Assembly (NCBI RefSeq): GCF_014652915.1
Contig: NZ_BMZS01000011.1
Span: 232,395 to 296,394 of the forward strand
Direction: 5' to 3'
Length of the DNA: 64,000 nucleotides
Origin: Thalassobaculum fulvum
GTDB taxonomy: Bacteria; Pseudomonadota; Alphaproteobacteria; Thalassobaculales; Thalassobaculaceae
Positions 16,800 through 25,573 of the stretch are shown in pieces (within the stretch, counting starts at the first letter, position 1; each line of letters starts with the position of its first letter). A program made the position numbers and the translations under genes. The notes under the pieces are model-generated. The model was given only the letters and a program-made list of their open reading frames with translations. It did not search any database and had not been told where the DNA came from.

Positions 16800-17585
16800 C
16801 TACCAGCGGGCGCCCGGATAGGCGCGCTGCAGGAACTGCATCTCGGCCAGCACGTAGCCCAGGTGCTCGCTGTGCACGCCGCGCTTGCCGCCCTTCTGGA
16901 CGTGGCCGGAATCGGGCCGGCGCAGGGTCGCCTGCTTCAGGGTCCGGTCGATCTCGGCGTCCCACTGTGCGCGGATGTCGTCGAGGTCGGGGCCGATGCC
17001 GGCCGCCAGCATCGCGGCGTCGACCTCGTCGGCCAGGAACAGCTCGCCGGTGTAGAACCACAGATCGTCGAGCGCCCGCTGCATGCGGGAATGGCTCTCG
17101 GCGGTGCCGTCGCCGAGCCGGACCACCAGGTCGCGGCTGCGGTTGAGGTGGTAGGCGACCTCCTTGGCGGCCTTCTCGGCGATCTCCGCCGCCCGCTTGT
17201 CGGCCGATCCCTGCAGGGCGCCCAGCATGGCGTTGTGCCAGGCGTCGAACAGGAACTGCCGGGCCAGGGTCTTGCCGAAGTCGCCGTTCGGCTGCTCGAC
17301 CAGCAGCAGGTTGCGGAACGCCCCGGCGTCGCGCAGGAAGGCGAGGTCGTCGGCGCTGCGGCCCCCACCCTCGCGCCACTGGCCCTCGATCTCGCCGGCG
17401 AGGCCCAGCCAGAGCTGGGTCTGGCCGATCAGGTCGAGCGCCACGTTCGCCAGCGCGATGTCCTCCTCCAGGACCGGCGAGTGGCCGCACCACTCCGACA
17501 CCCGGTGGCCGAGGATCAGGCAGTTGTCGCCGAGCCGCAGCGCATACTCGAACAGAGCCGTGTCGTCGGTTGCCGCGCGCGCCAT
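16800..17585 (-). CDS. paaC: Phenylacetyl-CoA epoxidase structural subunit PaaC
   Basis: A 261-residue helical ferritin-fold protein, the non-catalytic partner of PaaA in the epoxidase core. Recognisable segments are LRLGDNCLILGHRVSEWCG at the N-terminus, DLIGQTQLWL (about 52), FRNLLLVEQPNGDFG (about 90) and AKEVAYHLNRS (about 143). The ATG shares one base with the paaB stop (17585). Length is as expected. Confidence 0.95.
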   Translation of the reverse strand: MARAATDDTALFEYALRLGDNCLILGHRVSEWCGHSPVLEEDIALANVALDLIGQTQLWLGLAGEIEGQWREGGGRSADDLAFLRDAGAFRNLLLVEQPNGDFGKTLARQFLFDAWHNAMLGALQGSADKRAAEIAEKAAKEVAYHLNRSRDLVVRLGDGTAESHSRMQRALDDLWFYTGELFLADEVDAAMLAAGIGPDLDDIRAQWDAEIDRTLKQATLRRPDSGHVQKGGKRGVHSEHLGYVLAEMQFLQRAYPGARW

Positions 17586-17869
17586 CACATCGGCCCCACT
17601 TCCTCGGGGATGTCGAAGAAGGTCGGGTGCCGGTAGACCTTGCTGTTCGACGGCTCGAACAGCGGGCCCTTGTCGCCCGGGGAACTGGCGGTGATGTCGC
17701 CGGCCTTGACCACCCAGATGCTCACCCCCTCGTTGCGGCGGGTGTAGACGTCGCGGGCGTTGTTGATCGCCATCTCGGCGTCCGGGGCGTGCAGGCTGCC
17801 GACGTGGCGGTGCGACAGGCCGTGCTGGCCGCGGACGAAGACCTCCCAGAGGGGCCACTCGCTGCTCAT
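17585..17869 (-). CDS. paaB: Phenylacetyl-CoA epoxidase subunit PaaB
   Basis: A 94-residue protein starting SSEWPLWEVFVRGQHGLSHR, the typical PaaB opening. It bridges PaaAC heterodimers in the multicomponent epoxidase. It lies 10 bp after paaA and shares one base with paaC. The C-terminal YRHPTFFDIPEEVG is also conserved in the family. Confidence 0.95.
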   Translation of the reverse strand: MSSEWPLWEVFVRGQHGLSHRHVGSLHAPDAEMAINNARDVYTRRNEGVSIWVVKAGDITASSPGDKGPLFEPSNSKVYRHPTFFDIPEEVGPM

Positions 17870-17879
17870 GATCGTCTCC

Positions 17880-18875
17880 TCAGGCGGCGGCGTTGCGCCG
17901 GCGCTCAGCCTGCTTCTCGGCGTGCGCCATCAGGCCCTCGCGGAACCAGGCGCCGTCCTCGTGCGCCTTGACCCGGGCGGCCATGCGCTCGCGGTTGCAC
18001 GGGCCGTTGCCCTTGATGACCTCGAAGAACTCGGCCCAGTCGATCTCGCCGTAGTCGTAGCCGCCCTTGTCCTCGTTCCACTTCAGGTCCGGGTCGGGGA
18101 CGGTCAGGCCGAGGTATTCGGCCTGCGGCACGGTCTGGTCGACGAACTTCTGGCGCAGCTCGTCGTTGGAGTTCAGCTTGATCTTCCAGGCCATGGACTG
18201 CGCGGAGTGCACGGACTCGGCGTCCGACGGGCCGAACATCATCAGCGACGGCCACCACCAGCGGTTCAGGGCGTCCTGGGCCATCGCCTTCTGCTCGGGC
18301 GTGCCCTGGCAGAGCTTCATCATGATGTCGTAGCCCTGGCGCTGGTGGAAGCTCTCCTCCTTGCACACCCGGATCATCGCCCGGCTGTACGGCCCGAACG
18401 AGCAGCGCTGCAGCGGTACCTGGTTCATGATCGCAGCGCCGTCGACCAGCCAGCCGATGGCGCCGATGTCGGCCCAGGTCAGGGTCGGGTAGTTGAAGAT
18501 CGACGAGTACTTGGCCTTGCCGCTGAGCAGCTGCTCGGTCAGCTGGTCGCGGCTGACCCCCAGGGTCTCGGCGGCGCAGTACAGGTATAGGCCGTGGCCG
18601 GCCTCGTCCTGCACCTTGGCCAGCAGGATCGCCTTGCGTTCCAGGGTCGGGGCCCGGGTGATCCAGTTGCCCTCGGGAAGCTGGCCGACGATCTCGGAAT
18701 GGGCGTGCTGCGAGATCTGCCGGATCAGCGTCTTGCGATAGCCCTCGGGCATCCAGTCCTTGGGCTCGATCTTGATGCCGGCGTCGATCCGTTCCTGAAA
18801 GGCGCGCTCCTGCGGATCCATCTCCTCGAGGGTCCGCGGCCGGTCCGCCTCGGTCTTCACCATCTGGGCGTACAT
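17880..18875 (-). CDS. paaA: Phenylacetyl-CoA epoxidase catalytic subunit PaaA
   Basis: A 331-residue ferritin-fold di-iron oxygenase subunit that epoxidises the ring of phenylacetyl-CoA. Iron-ligand motifs are visible: [12 protein letters not shown] (about residue 60), [10 protein letters not shown] with EXXH (about 90) and [11 protein letters not shown] with the second EXXH (about 175). First gene of paaABCDE; the promoter and a probable PaaR operator lie 30-75 bp upstream. Confidence 0.95.
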   Translation of the reverse strand: MYAQMVKTEADRPRTLEEMDPQERAFQERIDAGIKIEPKDWMPEGYRKTLIRQISQHAHSEIVGQLPEGNWITRAPTLERKAILLAKVQDEAGHGLYLYCAAETLGVSRDQLTEQLLSGKAKYSSIFNYPTLTWADIGAIGWLVDGAAIMNQVPLQRCSFGPYSRAMIRVCKEESFHQRQGYDIMMKLCQGTPEQKAMAQDALNRWWWPSLMMFGPSDAESVHSAQSMAWKIKLNSNDELRQKFVDQTVPQAEYLGLTVPDPDLKWNEDKGGYDYGEIDWAEFFEVIKGNGPCNRERMAARVKAHEDGAWFREGLMAHAEKQAERRRNAAA

Positions 18876-18904
18876 CGCATCCTCCCCTGCGGGTCGGCAT
18901 TCAC

Positions 18905-18918
18905 CGACCGATTGGTCG
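18905..18918. promoter_or_regulatory. Candidate PaaR operator in front of paaA
   Basis: CGACCGATTGGTCG, perfect 5-bp arms with a 4-bp spacer, in the wider context ACCGACCGATTGGTCGAAC. It shares GACC-N4-GGTC with 10014-10027. It begins just downstream of the paaA -10 box and so covers the expected transcription start. Confidence 0.7.
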
Positions 18919-18919
18919 A

Positions 18920-18948
18920 ACTATAGAATCCAATGCGTCACAACTCAA
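18920..18948 (-). promoter_or_regulatory. paaA promoter
   Basis: Leftward -35 TTGAGT (18943-18948) and -10 TATAGT (18920-18925) with a 17-bp spacer. It has the best sigma-70 match in this part of the window, and the operator at 18905-18918 abuts it. Confidence 0.6.
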
Positions 18949-19009
18949 TCGTCAAAATCGAAAATTCCGTGACAGATCGGGTCGCGGCCCGGCGTCTCCC
19001 GACCGGTCC

Positions 19010-19987
19010 CTACGACGCCATCCGCCCGATCGGCCGGTCGCCGGTCTCGGACAGGTTCCGGAGCCGTCGACGCAGCCGTTCGGCATCCACCGCGACCGGA
19101 CCGTCGCCGTCCACGAACCGCCGAGCGACATGGTCGTCGGCATCCGGCGACAGCGCCCGGTAGACGGCTCCGAACAGCCGGCGGGCGGTCCGGCCGCTCC
19201 AGTCCGCGGGCAGCGCCGTCGCCGGCAGCCGTGGGTCGCGCAGGGCGGTCCGACGGAACGCGTGTACCAGCAGCAGCCGGACCGCCAGGGCCAGCGCGCC
19301 ATTCAGCCGGCCGCGCCCGGCGTCGTCCAACGCCGCCGCGATCGGGCTGAACAGGGCCACGAACCCGTCGTACTCGGCGGCCAGCGCCGGCAGGTCCCAG
19401 GCGGCGGCGGCCAGATCCTTCAACGTCCCTTGCGATGTGGTGCCGGTCAGCCGGGCCTGGAAGACCAGCAGCCCCGGCGCGACGTCCGCCGTCGCCGGCG
19501 CCGCGCCGCCCGGGCGGAGCGCCACCCCCGGCGCGGCCAGCCCGAAGCCCTGCCTGGCCAGGGCCTCGACCGCCGGCCGGCCGTCGGCGCCGGCCGCCAT
19601 CACCACGGTCCAGTCGTCGGCCGCCTTGTGATCGACTGTCGGCTCGTCGGGAGCGGCGTACAGGATCTCGGCGGCGCGCTCGAACTCGTCGCGGGCGGCA
19701 GGTGTGAGGCTGTAGAAGCTGCGGCGCCCGGCCTTCGACCCGGACAGCCGGCCGGCCGCCACCAGCCGCGACACTGCGGTGCGCACCAGGGTCTCGCTGA
19801 TCCCGACCTCGGCGCAGGCCTCGATGACGTTGCCGATCCACAGCGTGCCGCCGCGCGGCACCACCACGTCGCCGTACAGGGTGACGATGAACGCCGCGGC
19901 CCGCAGCGGCAGGCGGTCCGGGTAGTCCGCGATCAGGGCGCGGGCCCGGGGCTCGAAGTCGAAGGCGGCAGTCGAGGGGGCAGTCAT
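19010..19987 (-). CDS. paaX: PaaX-family transcriptional repressor
   Basis: A 325-residue protein of the PaaX family. An N-terminal winged-helix region (about residues 20-85) has ISETLVRTAVSRLVAAGRLSGSKAGRRSFYSLT; the key part is TLVRTAVSRLVAAGRL. The central and C-terminal domains match the family length (about 300). PaaX represses paa genes and is released by phenylacetyl-CoA. It is upstream of paaA on the same strand, 134 bp away. The start is given at ATG 19987; an in-frame ATG at 20026 is possible, but neither has a clear ribosome site. A 13-bp inverted repeat (19999-20053) sits at the start. Confidence 0.87.
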   Translation of the reverse strand: MTAPSTAAFDFEPRARALIADYPDRLPLRAAAFIVTLYGDVVVPRGGTLWIGNVIEACAEVGISETLVRTAVSRLVAAGRLSGSKAGRRSFYSLTPAARDEFERAAEILYAAPDEPTVDHKAADDWTVVMAAGADGRPAVEALARQGFGLAAPGVALRPGGAAPATADVAPGLLVFQARLTGTTSQGTLKDLAAAAWDLPALAAEYDGFVALFSPIAAALDDAGRGRLNGALALAVRLLLVHAFRRTALRDPRLPATALPADWSGRTARRLFGAVYRALSPDADDHVARRFVDGDGPVAVDAERLRRRLRNLSETGDRPIGRMAS

Positions 19988-19998
19988 CGACGGGCTCT

Positions 19999-20053
19999 GA
20001 ACGGTTGCGCGCCTCACAGCTAACATGGCCCGGCGCGCGTCGCGCAACCGTTC
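19999..20053. promoter_or_regulatory. Long-spaced inverted repeat at the paaX start, candidate operator
   Basis: Perfect 13-bp arms GAACGGTTGCGCG (19999-20011) and CGCGCAACCGTTC (20041-20053), centres 42 bp apart (four helical turns). It overlaps the leader or start of paaX. No T-tract follows, so an operator or loop site is more likely than a terminator. Confidence 0.5.
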
Positions 20054-20061
20054 CGGCGTGG

Positions 20062-21060
20062 TCAGCGCCGGCGGAACCGCTCGAACGCGACCGCCAGGAT
20101 GATGAAGCCGCCGACGAAGGTGCCCTGCCAGAACGCGTCGACGCCGAGCAGCAGCAGGGAGTTGCGGATCACCTCGATCAGCGCGGCGCCGACCACCGCA
20201 CCCAGCGCCGTGCCGGCCCCGCCCATCAGGTTGGCGCCGCCGATCACGCTGGCGGCGATCACCCTGAGCTCGTCGGTCTGACCGAGCCCGGTGGTGACCG
20301 CCCCGAGCCAGCCGACCATCAGGATGGCGGCGATGCCGGCGGTCAGCGAGCACAGCACGTAGACCGACAGCTTGAGTGCCCGCACCGGCACGCCGGTCAG
20401 GTTGGCGGCCTGCTCGTTGCCGCCGATCGCGTAGATCCAGGTGCCCCAGCGCGTCCAGCGCAGCACGAAGCCGAACGCCAGGGCCAGCACCACCAGGACG
20501 ACCACCGGGTTGGCGACCCCGAAGGTGGTGCCGCCGCCGAGCGCCAGCAGCAGGTCGGTGTCGGGGCCGAAGTCGTAGATCATCTTGTTGTTCGAGAACA
20601 CCATGGCGAGGCTGCGGGCGATGCTGAGCATGCCCAGCGTGACCACGAAGGGCGGCATGCCGGCATAGGCGATCAGCCAGCCGTTGATCAGCCCGACCGC
20701 GCCGGCCCCGGCGAGCGCCGCCGCGGCGCCGACCGTGAAGGAGTACCCCGCACTCATCACCACGCCGATCAGGATGCCGCAGACCCCCATCACCGAGCCG
20801 ACCGACAGGTCGATGCCGCCGGTGATGATCACCGCGGTCATGCCGAGCGCCACGATCCCGACGAACGCGAAGTTGCGGGTGACGTTGAACAGGTTGCGCT
20901 CGGTCGCGAAGGTGTCGGTGGCGACGCTCATGATCAGGCAGGCGAGGATCGCCGCCACCGTCACCCAGAACACGTGGCGCCCGAGCAGCCGGCCGAGGAA
21001 GCCGTCGCCGGTCCGGTTGATGGCGTCGTCCAGGGACGCGTTCGCGGTGTTCGCCGCCAT
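20062..21060 (-). CDS. Sugar ABC transporter permease, RbsC/FrcC type
   Basis: A 332-residue inner-membrane permease of the ribose/fructose/inositol (CUT2) type with about ten helices. Family marks are VITGGIDLSVGSVMG (about residue 78), NGWLIAYAGMPPFVVTLGML (about 126; key part PPFVVTLGM), YAIGGNEQAANLTGV (about 208; GGNxxAA) and VIGGANLMGG (about 275). It follows the ATPase gene by 22 bp, and with the divergent binding protein makes a full transporter. Confidence 0.92.
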   Translation of the reverse strand: MAANTANASLDDAINRTGDGFLGRLLGRHVFWVTVAAILACLIMSVATDTFATERNLFNVTRNFAFVGIVALGMTAVIITGGIDLSVGSVMGVCGILIGVVMSAGYSFTVGAAAALAGAGAVGLINGWLIAYAGMPPFVVTLGMLSIARSLAMVFSNNKMIYDFGPDTDLLLALGGGTTFGVANPVVVLVVLALAFGFVLRWTRWGTWIYAIGGNEQAANLTGVPVRALKLSVYVLCSLTAGIAAILMVGWLGAVTTGLGQTDELRVIAASVIGGANLMGGAGTALGAVVGAALIEVIRNSLLLLGVDAFWQGTFVGGFIILAVAFERFRRR

Positions 21061-21074
21061 GCTTCGCCTCCGCT

Positions 21075-21094
21075 ATACCGCTTCATACCGCTTC
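21075..21094. repeat. Tandem duplication across the sugar ATPase stop codon
   Basis: ATACCGCTTC twice in tandem (21075-21084 and 21085-21094). The ATPase stop (21083-21085, leftward TGA) lies at the junction. Likely a slippage event near the 3' end of the gene. Confidence 0.75.
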
Positions 21095-21823
21095 GATGGC
21101 ACCGGTGATCAGGCCGGTGACCTCCTCCGGCGAGCTGTCGCCGGCCGGCCGGTCGGCGACCAGCCGGCCGCGCCGCAGCACCACCACGCGGTCGGCGACC
21201 CCGAACACGTCGGGCATGCGGTGGCTGACCAGGATCACCGCCACCCCGCGGTCGCGCAGCCGGCGGATCAGGTCCAGCACCTCGGCCACCTGGCGCACGC
21301 TGATCGCCGCCGTCGGCTCGTCCATCAGCACCAGCCGGGAGTCCGACAGCCGGGCGCGGGCGATCGCGACCGCCTGGCGCTGGCCGCCCGACATCGAGCG
21401 CACCAGGTCGCGCGGCCGGGTTTCCGACTTCAGCTCGGCGAACAGCTCGGCGGCCCGCCGGTACATGGCGCCGTAGTCCAGCACCCGGAACGGCCCGACC
21501 CCGCGGGTCGGCTCGCGGCCAAGGAACACGTTGGCGGCGGCCGTCAGGTTGTCGCATAGCGCGAGGTCCTGATAGACGACCTCGATGCCGGCCTCGCGCG
21601 CCTCGACCGGCCGCGCGAACTGCACGGTGCGGTCGGCGATCCGGATGCTGCCGGCAGACGGCGCGAAGTTGCCGCCGATGATCTTCACCAGGGTCGACTT
21701 GCCGGCGCCGTTGTCGCCCATCAGGCCGATCACCTCGCCCGGCCGCACCGTCAGCGACACCTCCGACAGGGCCCGGATGGCGCCGAAGCTCTTGGAGATG
21801 CCCTGCAGCTCCAGAACCGACAT
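21083..21823 (-). CDS. Sugar ABC transporter ATP-binding protein, single-domain (FrcA-like)
   Basis: A 246-residue ATPase with Walker A GDNGAGKST, signature MSGGQRQAVAIAR, Walker B LVLMDEPTAA and H-loop VSHR. Unlike RbsA, which has two nucleotide-binding domains, only one is present, as in the fructose transporter FrcA of rhizobia. It would work as a homodimer under the adjacent permease. Divergent from the binding-protein gene across a 132-bp AT-rich promoter region. Confidence 0.9.
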   Translation of the reverse strand: MSVLELQGISKSFGAIRALSEVSLTVRPGEVIGLMGDNGAGKSTLVKIIGGNFAPSAGSIRIADRTVQFARPVEAREAGIEVVYQDLALCDNLTAAANVFLGREPTRGVGPFRVLDYGAMYRRAAELFAELKSETRPRDLVRSMSGGQRQAVAIARARLSDSRLVLMDEPTAAISVRQVAEVLDLIRRLRDRGVAVILVSHRMPDVFGVADRVVVLRRGRLVADRPAGDSSPEEVTGLITGAIEAV

Positions 21824-21875
21824 GGCGAGGTTCCTCCCGCGGTCGAATTCACCATATGAGAGCCGAGTAATTATA

Positions 21876-21883
21876 TGTATACA
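21876..21883. promoter_or_regulatory. Candidate operator in the sugar-transporter divergent promoter
   Basis: TGTATACA palindrome within TATGTATACAAT, resembling GntR-type sites. Further small palindromes, CTATGCATAG (21902-21911) and TCATATGA (21922-21929), lie in the same AT-rich stretch between the divergent genes. Which of them bind a regulator is unknown. Confidence 0.4.
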
Positions 21884-21955
21884 ATCATAAGATTCGGCAT
21901 CCTATGCATAGCATGATAGGGTCATATGATCAAAAAGCCTATCTGGGAGGAAGCC

Positions 21956-22954
21956 ATGCGGAAATCCGTTGGCGCTGTGGCGCTTGGCGCTGCCCTGGCG
22001 GCCGGCGTCCTGCTGCCGCTCGGGAGCGGGACGGCGAGGGCGGCCGAAAAGACCTACGCGGTCGTGGTCAAGGCGATGGACAACCCGTTCTTCGACCTGG
22101 TCCGCGACGGCTGTCAGAAGGCCGCGAAGGAGATCGACGGGGCCGAGTGCCTGTACATCGGCCCGTCCAGCCATACCGAGGCGGACCAGCTGCGGATCAT
22201 CGACGACCTGCTCTCCAAGGGGGTCGACGCGATCGCGATCTCGCCGTCGAACGCACCGGCGGTCGCCAACCTGCTGAAGCGGCGCAAGCCCGGGATCCCG
22301 GTGATCACGATCGACGCCGACGTGCTGGCCAAGGACGCCGACGTCCGGACGTCCTATGTCGGCACCGACAACTACGAGCTGGGCGTGGCGCTGGCCGAGC
22401 AGCTCAAGAAGGCCAAGCCCGGCGGCGGCACGCTGTGCCTGATCATGGGCGGGCCGGCGGCCGACAACATCAACCAGCGGGCCCAGGGCTCGCGCGACAC
22501 GCTGTCCGGCAAGAAGGGCATCGAGCGGCTGAACGGCGAAGGCGGCTGGACCGAGATCGCCGGCTGCCCGCTGTACACCAACGACGATGCCGCGCTCGGC
22601 GTGCAGATGATGGCCGACGTCCTGACCGCCAACCCGGACCTCGACGCCTTCATCGCCGAGGGCGGCTGGCCGCAGTTCGCGCCGCAGGCCTATGCCCAGC
22701 TCACCGACCAGTATCTCGACCGGATCAAGAGCGGCAAGCTGGCGATGATGGTCGCCGACACCCTGCCGCCGCAGATCCAGGCGCTGAAGGAGGGCCGCAG
22801 CCACGTCCAGGTCGGCCAGCGGCCGTTCGAGATGGGCTACCGGGCGATGTTCGTCATGAACGACCTGGTCGGCGGCAAGACGGTTGCGCCGACCGTCTAC
22901 ACCGGGCTCGACACCTGCACCGCCGAGACCGCCGACACCTGCCTGAAGAAGTGA
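21956..22954 (+). CDS. Periplasmic sugar-binding protein (RbsB/peripla_BP_4 type)
   Basis: A 332-residue periplasmic binding protein of the sugar family. Residues 1-28 form a signal peptide with cleavage near ARAAE. The mature protein starts KTYAVVVKAMDNPFFDLVRDG, with the typical PFF-D-VRDG segment, and has SPSNAPAV and ITIDAD further on. ATG 21956 is selected because GGGAGGAAGCC precedes it. Divergent from its ATPase and permease; a Gfo/Idh/MocA dehydrogenase follows. The ligand is probably a pentose, hexose or polyol, not determinable here. Confidence 0.9.
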   Translation: MRKSVGAVALGAALAAGVLLPLGSGTARAAEKTYAVVVKAMDNPFFDLVRDGCQKAAKEIDGAECLYIGPSSHTEADQLRIIDDLLSKGVDAIAISPSNAPAVANLLKRRKPGIPVITIDADVLAKDADVRTSYVGTDNYELGVALAEQLKKAKPGGGTLCLIMGGPAADNINQRAQGSRDTLSGKKGIERLNGEGGWTEIAGCPLYTNDDAALGVQMMADVLTANPDLDAFIAEGGWPQFAPQAYAQLTDQYLDRIKSGKLAMMVADTLPPQIQALKEGRSHVQVGQRPFEMGYRAMFVMNDLVGGKTVAPTVYTGLDTCTAETADTCLKK

Positions 22955-23106
22955 CGCCCCTGGGGAACGACGACCGGAGGACGTGACCGACTGACCGATC
23001 CCTGACGGGCCCGCCGACCCGGGCGGACCTGCCCTGCCTTGCGGGCGTTCCATGGCCGTGGTGCCGTGGCGCCCGCATTTCTTTGACAGCACACGGGAGT
23101 TCGAGC

Positions 23107-24105
23107 ATGGCGCCGGTGAAGTGGGGAATCCTGGGGGCCGCGAAGATCGGCCTGGAGCGCGTGATCCCCGGGATGCTGAAGGGGTCGAACGTCGAGGTGG
23201 CGGCGATCGCCTCGCGCGAGCTCGGGAAGGCGGAGGCGGCGGCCGCCCGGCTCGGCATCCCGAAGGCCTACGGCTCCTACGAGGAGCTGCTGGCCGATCC
23301 CGAGATCGAGGCGGTCTACAACCCGCTGCCTAACAACCTGCACGTCGCCTGGACCCTGCGGGCGGCCCGGGCCGGCAAGCACGTGCTGTGCGAGAAGCCG
23401 ATGGCGATGGACGCCGAGGACGCCCGGGCCCTGCGCGCCTGCCCGCCGGACCGGCTGGTCATGGAGGCGTTCATGGTGCGCTTCCACCCGCAGTGGATCC
23501 GGGCCCGCGAGATCGTGCGCTCCGGTCGGCTCGGCGAGGTGCGGGCGCTGCAGATGCTGTTCGCCTACAACAACCCCGACCCGGACAACATCCGCAACCG
23601 GCTGGAAACCGGCGGCGGCGCGCTGATGGACATCGGCTGCTACGCGATGGTCGGTGCTCGTACCCTGCTGGAGGCCGATCCGGTCCGGGTGATCGCGCTG
23701 ATCGATCGCGACCCGGTGTTCGGGACCGACCGGCTCAGCAGCGCGATCATGGATTTCGGCGGCGGCCGGCACCTGACCTTCGCGGTGTCGACCCAGGCGG
23801 CGCGGTTCCAGCGGTTCCAGGTGCTCGGCACCGACGCCCGGCTGGAGATCGTCGTGCCGGTCAACGCGCCGCAGGGCGAGGCGACCCGGCTCCTGCTCGA
23901 CGACGGCAGCGCGGTCGACGGCTCCGGCGCGGTCGCCGAGACGATTCCGCCCTGCGACCAGTACACCCTGCAGGCCGAGGCGTTCGGCCGGGCGATCCGT
24001 GGCGAGGAGACGCTGCCCTGGGGCATCGAGGACTCGATCCTCAACATGCGGATCCTCGACGCCCTGTTCCGGTCGGAGAAGAGCGGCCGGTGGGAGGCGC
24101 CTTGA
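23107..24105 (+). CDS. Gfo/Idh/MocA-family NAD(P)-dependent sugar dehydrogenase
   Basis: A 332-residue oxidoreductase. The N-terminal Rossmann fold has GILGAAKIGLERVIPGM (residues about 6-22; key GAAKIG). The conserved EKPMAMDAEDA with the catalytic Lys is near residue 98, and MEAFMVRFHPQW near 122 is typical of the xylose-dehydrogenase / dihydrodiol-dehydrogenase-like branch. It would oxidise or interconvert the sugar imported by the neighbouring transporter. ATG 23107 follows GGGAG. It lies 152 bp after the binding-protein gene. Confidence 0.88.
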   Translation: MAPVKWGILGAAKIGLERVIPGMLKGSNVEVAAIASRELGKAEAAAARLGIPKAYGSYEELLADPEIEAVYNPLPNNLHVAWTLRAARAGKHVLCEKPMAMDAEDARALRACPPDRLVMEAFMVRFHPQWIRAREIVRSGRLGEVRALQMLFAYNNPDPDNIRNRLETGGGALMDIGCYAMVGARTLLEADPVRVIALIDRDPVFGTDRLSSAIMDFGGGRHLTFAVSTQAARFQRFQVLGTDARLEIVVPVNAPQGEATRLLLDDGSAVDGSGAVAETIPPCDQYTLQAEAFGRAIRGEETLPWGIEDSILNMRILDALFRSEKSGRWEAP

Positions 24106-24137
24106 GGAAGGTGGGTTTCGGGTTGCGGCCGGCTGGT

Positions 24138-24251
24138 GTGGGTCCCGGCTCTCCGCGGCTGCGCCGCTGCGGCCGGGATGAGGGGAGGAAGGGGGGACCT
24201 CGCAAACACCCTCATCCCGGACGGCCCGCTCGCGGGACGATCCGGGACCCA
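24138..24251. repeat. Nested palindromic intergenic repeat, copy C (type 1)
   Basis: Outer arms GTGGGTCCCGG / CCGGGACCCA and inner arms CCGGGATGAGGG / CCCTCATCCCGG. It fills the gap between two convergent genes (dehydrogenase and DUF3422). The GCGACGG tail seen in other copies is missing here. Confidence 0.8.
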
Positions 24252-24274
24252 GGCCCGGTTCCAGGCTGCTGCGC

Positions 24275-25573
24275 TCAGTCGCCGCCGTCCGGCCGCGGCT
24301 TCTCCAGCACCCGGTGCGTCAGGCGGCGCAGGCCGAGCCAGATCGCCGCGACCACCAGCGGCAGCGCCAGCGCCGCGCCGACGGTCGGGCTGAGGTCGCC
24401 CAGCCTGCCGGCCTTCGATAGCCCCTCGAGCACGATCTTCACCAGCCCGATCGCGTAGTAGCTGACCGCCACCACCGACAGCCCCTCGACCGTGCGCTGC
24501 AGGGCCAGCGCCTGGGCCGAGCGGCGGTTCATGGATTCCAGCAGGTCGCGGTTCTGCGCCTCCAGGCGGACCTCGATGCCGGTGCGCAGCAGGCTGGACA
24601 GCCGGTTGGCGCGGCGCGACAGCGCCTCCTGGCGGGCGGCGACCGAGAGGCAGGTCCGCATCGCCGGCGTCAGCCGCCGCATCAGGTAGCCGACCAGGTT
24701 GATGTAGCCCTCGGCCGCCACCGGCTGCAGGTCGCGCAGCCGGTTCTCGACGATCTCGGCATAGGCGGTGCTGGCGCCGTAGCGGTAGTTCGAGGCGGCG
24801 ACCACGTCCTCGAGCTCGGCCGACAGCCCCGACAGCCGTTCCAGCAGCGCCTCGTCGCTCTCCAGCCGGCCGGCCGCCGCCAGGGTCTCGGCGACCTCGG
24901 CCAGCCCGCGCTCGATGCCTTCCAGCCGCGGGCTGGCGGCCCGGGCGATCGGTAGCGACAGCATGGCGAAGCGGGCATAGGTGAACAGCTCCAGGATGCG
25001 CTGCACCAGCTGGCCGAGCAGCACCGGTTCCGGCCCGGACGTGCGCAGCAGCAGCCGCTCGAAGCCGTCGTCGTGGGTCCGCAGGTCGCCGTACAGCTGG
25101 GCCGAGCCGGCGGCCAGCGCCGAGCCGAACACCGGGTTGCCGGCGAACCAGCGCGACAGCCGGTTGCCATCCACCGGTTCCTCGGCGTCGACGGTGACGG
25201 TCAGGTGCAGGGCCACCATGACCTCGCCGTACAGCCCGTCCTTCCAGTCCGACGGCACCAGGTCGAACACGGTCTCGTCGAACGGCTGGTCGACCGGCTC
25301 CTCGCGCAGCAGGGTGTAGGTCGAGAACTCGGTGTGGCGCTCCCACTTCACGGTGAACGGGCCGAGGTCGACGGTGAAGTGCTTGGCGCCGGCGGCCGGC
25401 TCGGCCTTGCCGTAGCGCCGGCACAGTGCGGCGAACTGGGCGTGATCGCGCTCGCCGCCGCGCTCGCCGGTGGCGATCGCCAGCTGCGAGACCCGCAGCG
25501 GCGCCGTCATCGGCCGGAACGGCCGGTCGTGCAGTTCGAGGGTCAGCGCCTCGCGCTCGGAATGGAACTTCAT
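24275..25573 (-). CDS. DUF3422 family membrane-anchored protein
   Basis: A 432-residue protein matching the DUF3422 family. The opening HSEREALTLELHDRPFRPMTAPLRVSQLA (key part LHDRPF) and KWERHTEFSTYT near residue 75 are typical. Two membrane helices lie near the C-terminus (about 365-385 and 395-415), after a long helical, partly coiled-coil region (about 215-350). Most of the protein probably faces the cytoplasm. The role of the family is not known. It ends convergent to the dehydrogenase, with repeat C between them. Confidence 0.85.
   Translation of the reverse strand: MKFHSEREALTLELHDRPFRPMTAPLRVSQLAIATGERGGERDHAQFAALCRRYGKAEPAAGAKHFTVDLGPFTVKWERHTEFSTYTLLREEPVDQPFDETVFDLVPSDWKDGLYGEVMVALHLTVTVDAEEPVDGNRLSRWFAGNPVFGSALAAGSAQLYGDLRTHDDGFERLLLRTSGPEPVLLGQLVQRILELFTYARFAMLSLPIARAASPRLEGIERGLAEVAETLAAAGRLESDEALLERLSGLSAELEDVVAASNYRYGASTAYAEIVENRLRDLQPVAAEGYINLVGYLMRRLTPAMRTCLSVAARQEALSRRANRLSSLLRTGIEVRLEAQNRDLLESMNRRSAQALALQRTVEGLSVVAVSYYAIGLVKIVLEGLSKAGRLGDLSPTVGAALALPLVVAAIWLGLRRLTHRVLEKPRPDGGD

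Noticed and set aside
19999..20053. Rho-independent terminator for the sugar permease gene
   Set aside because: The stem has a 29-base gap and no T-tract after either arm; operator is the better reading.
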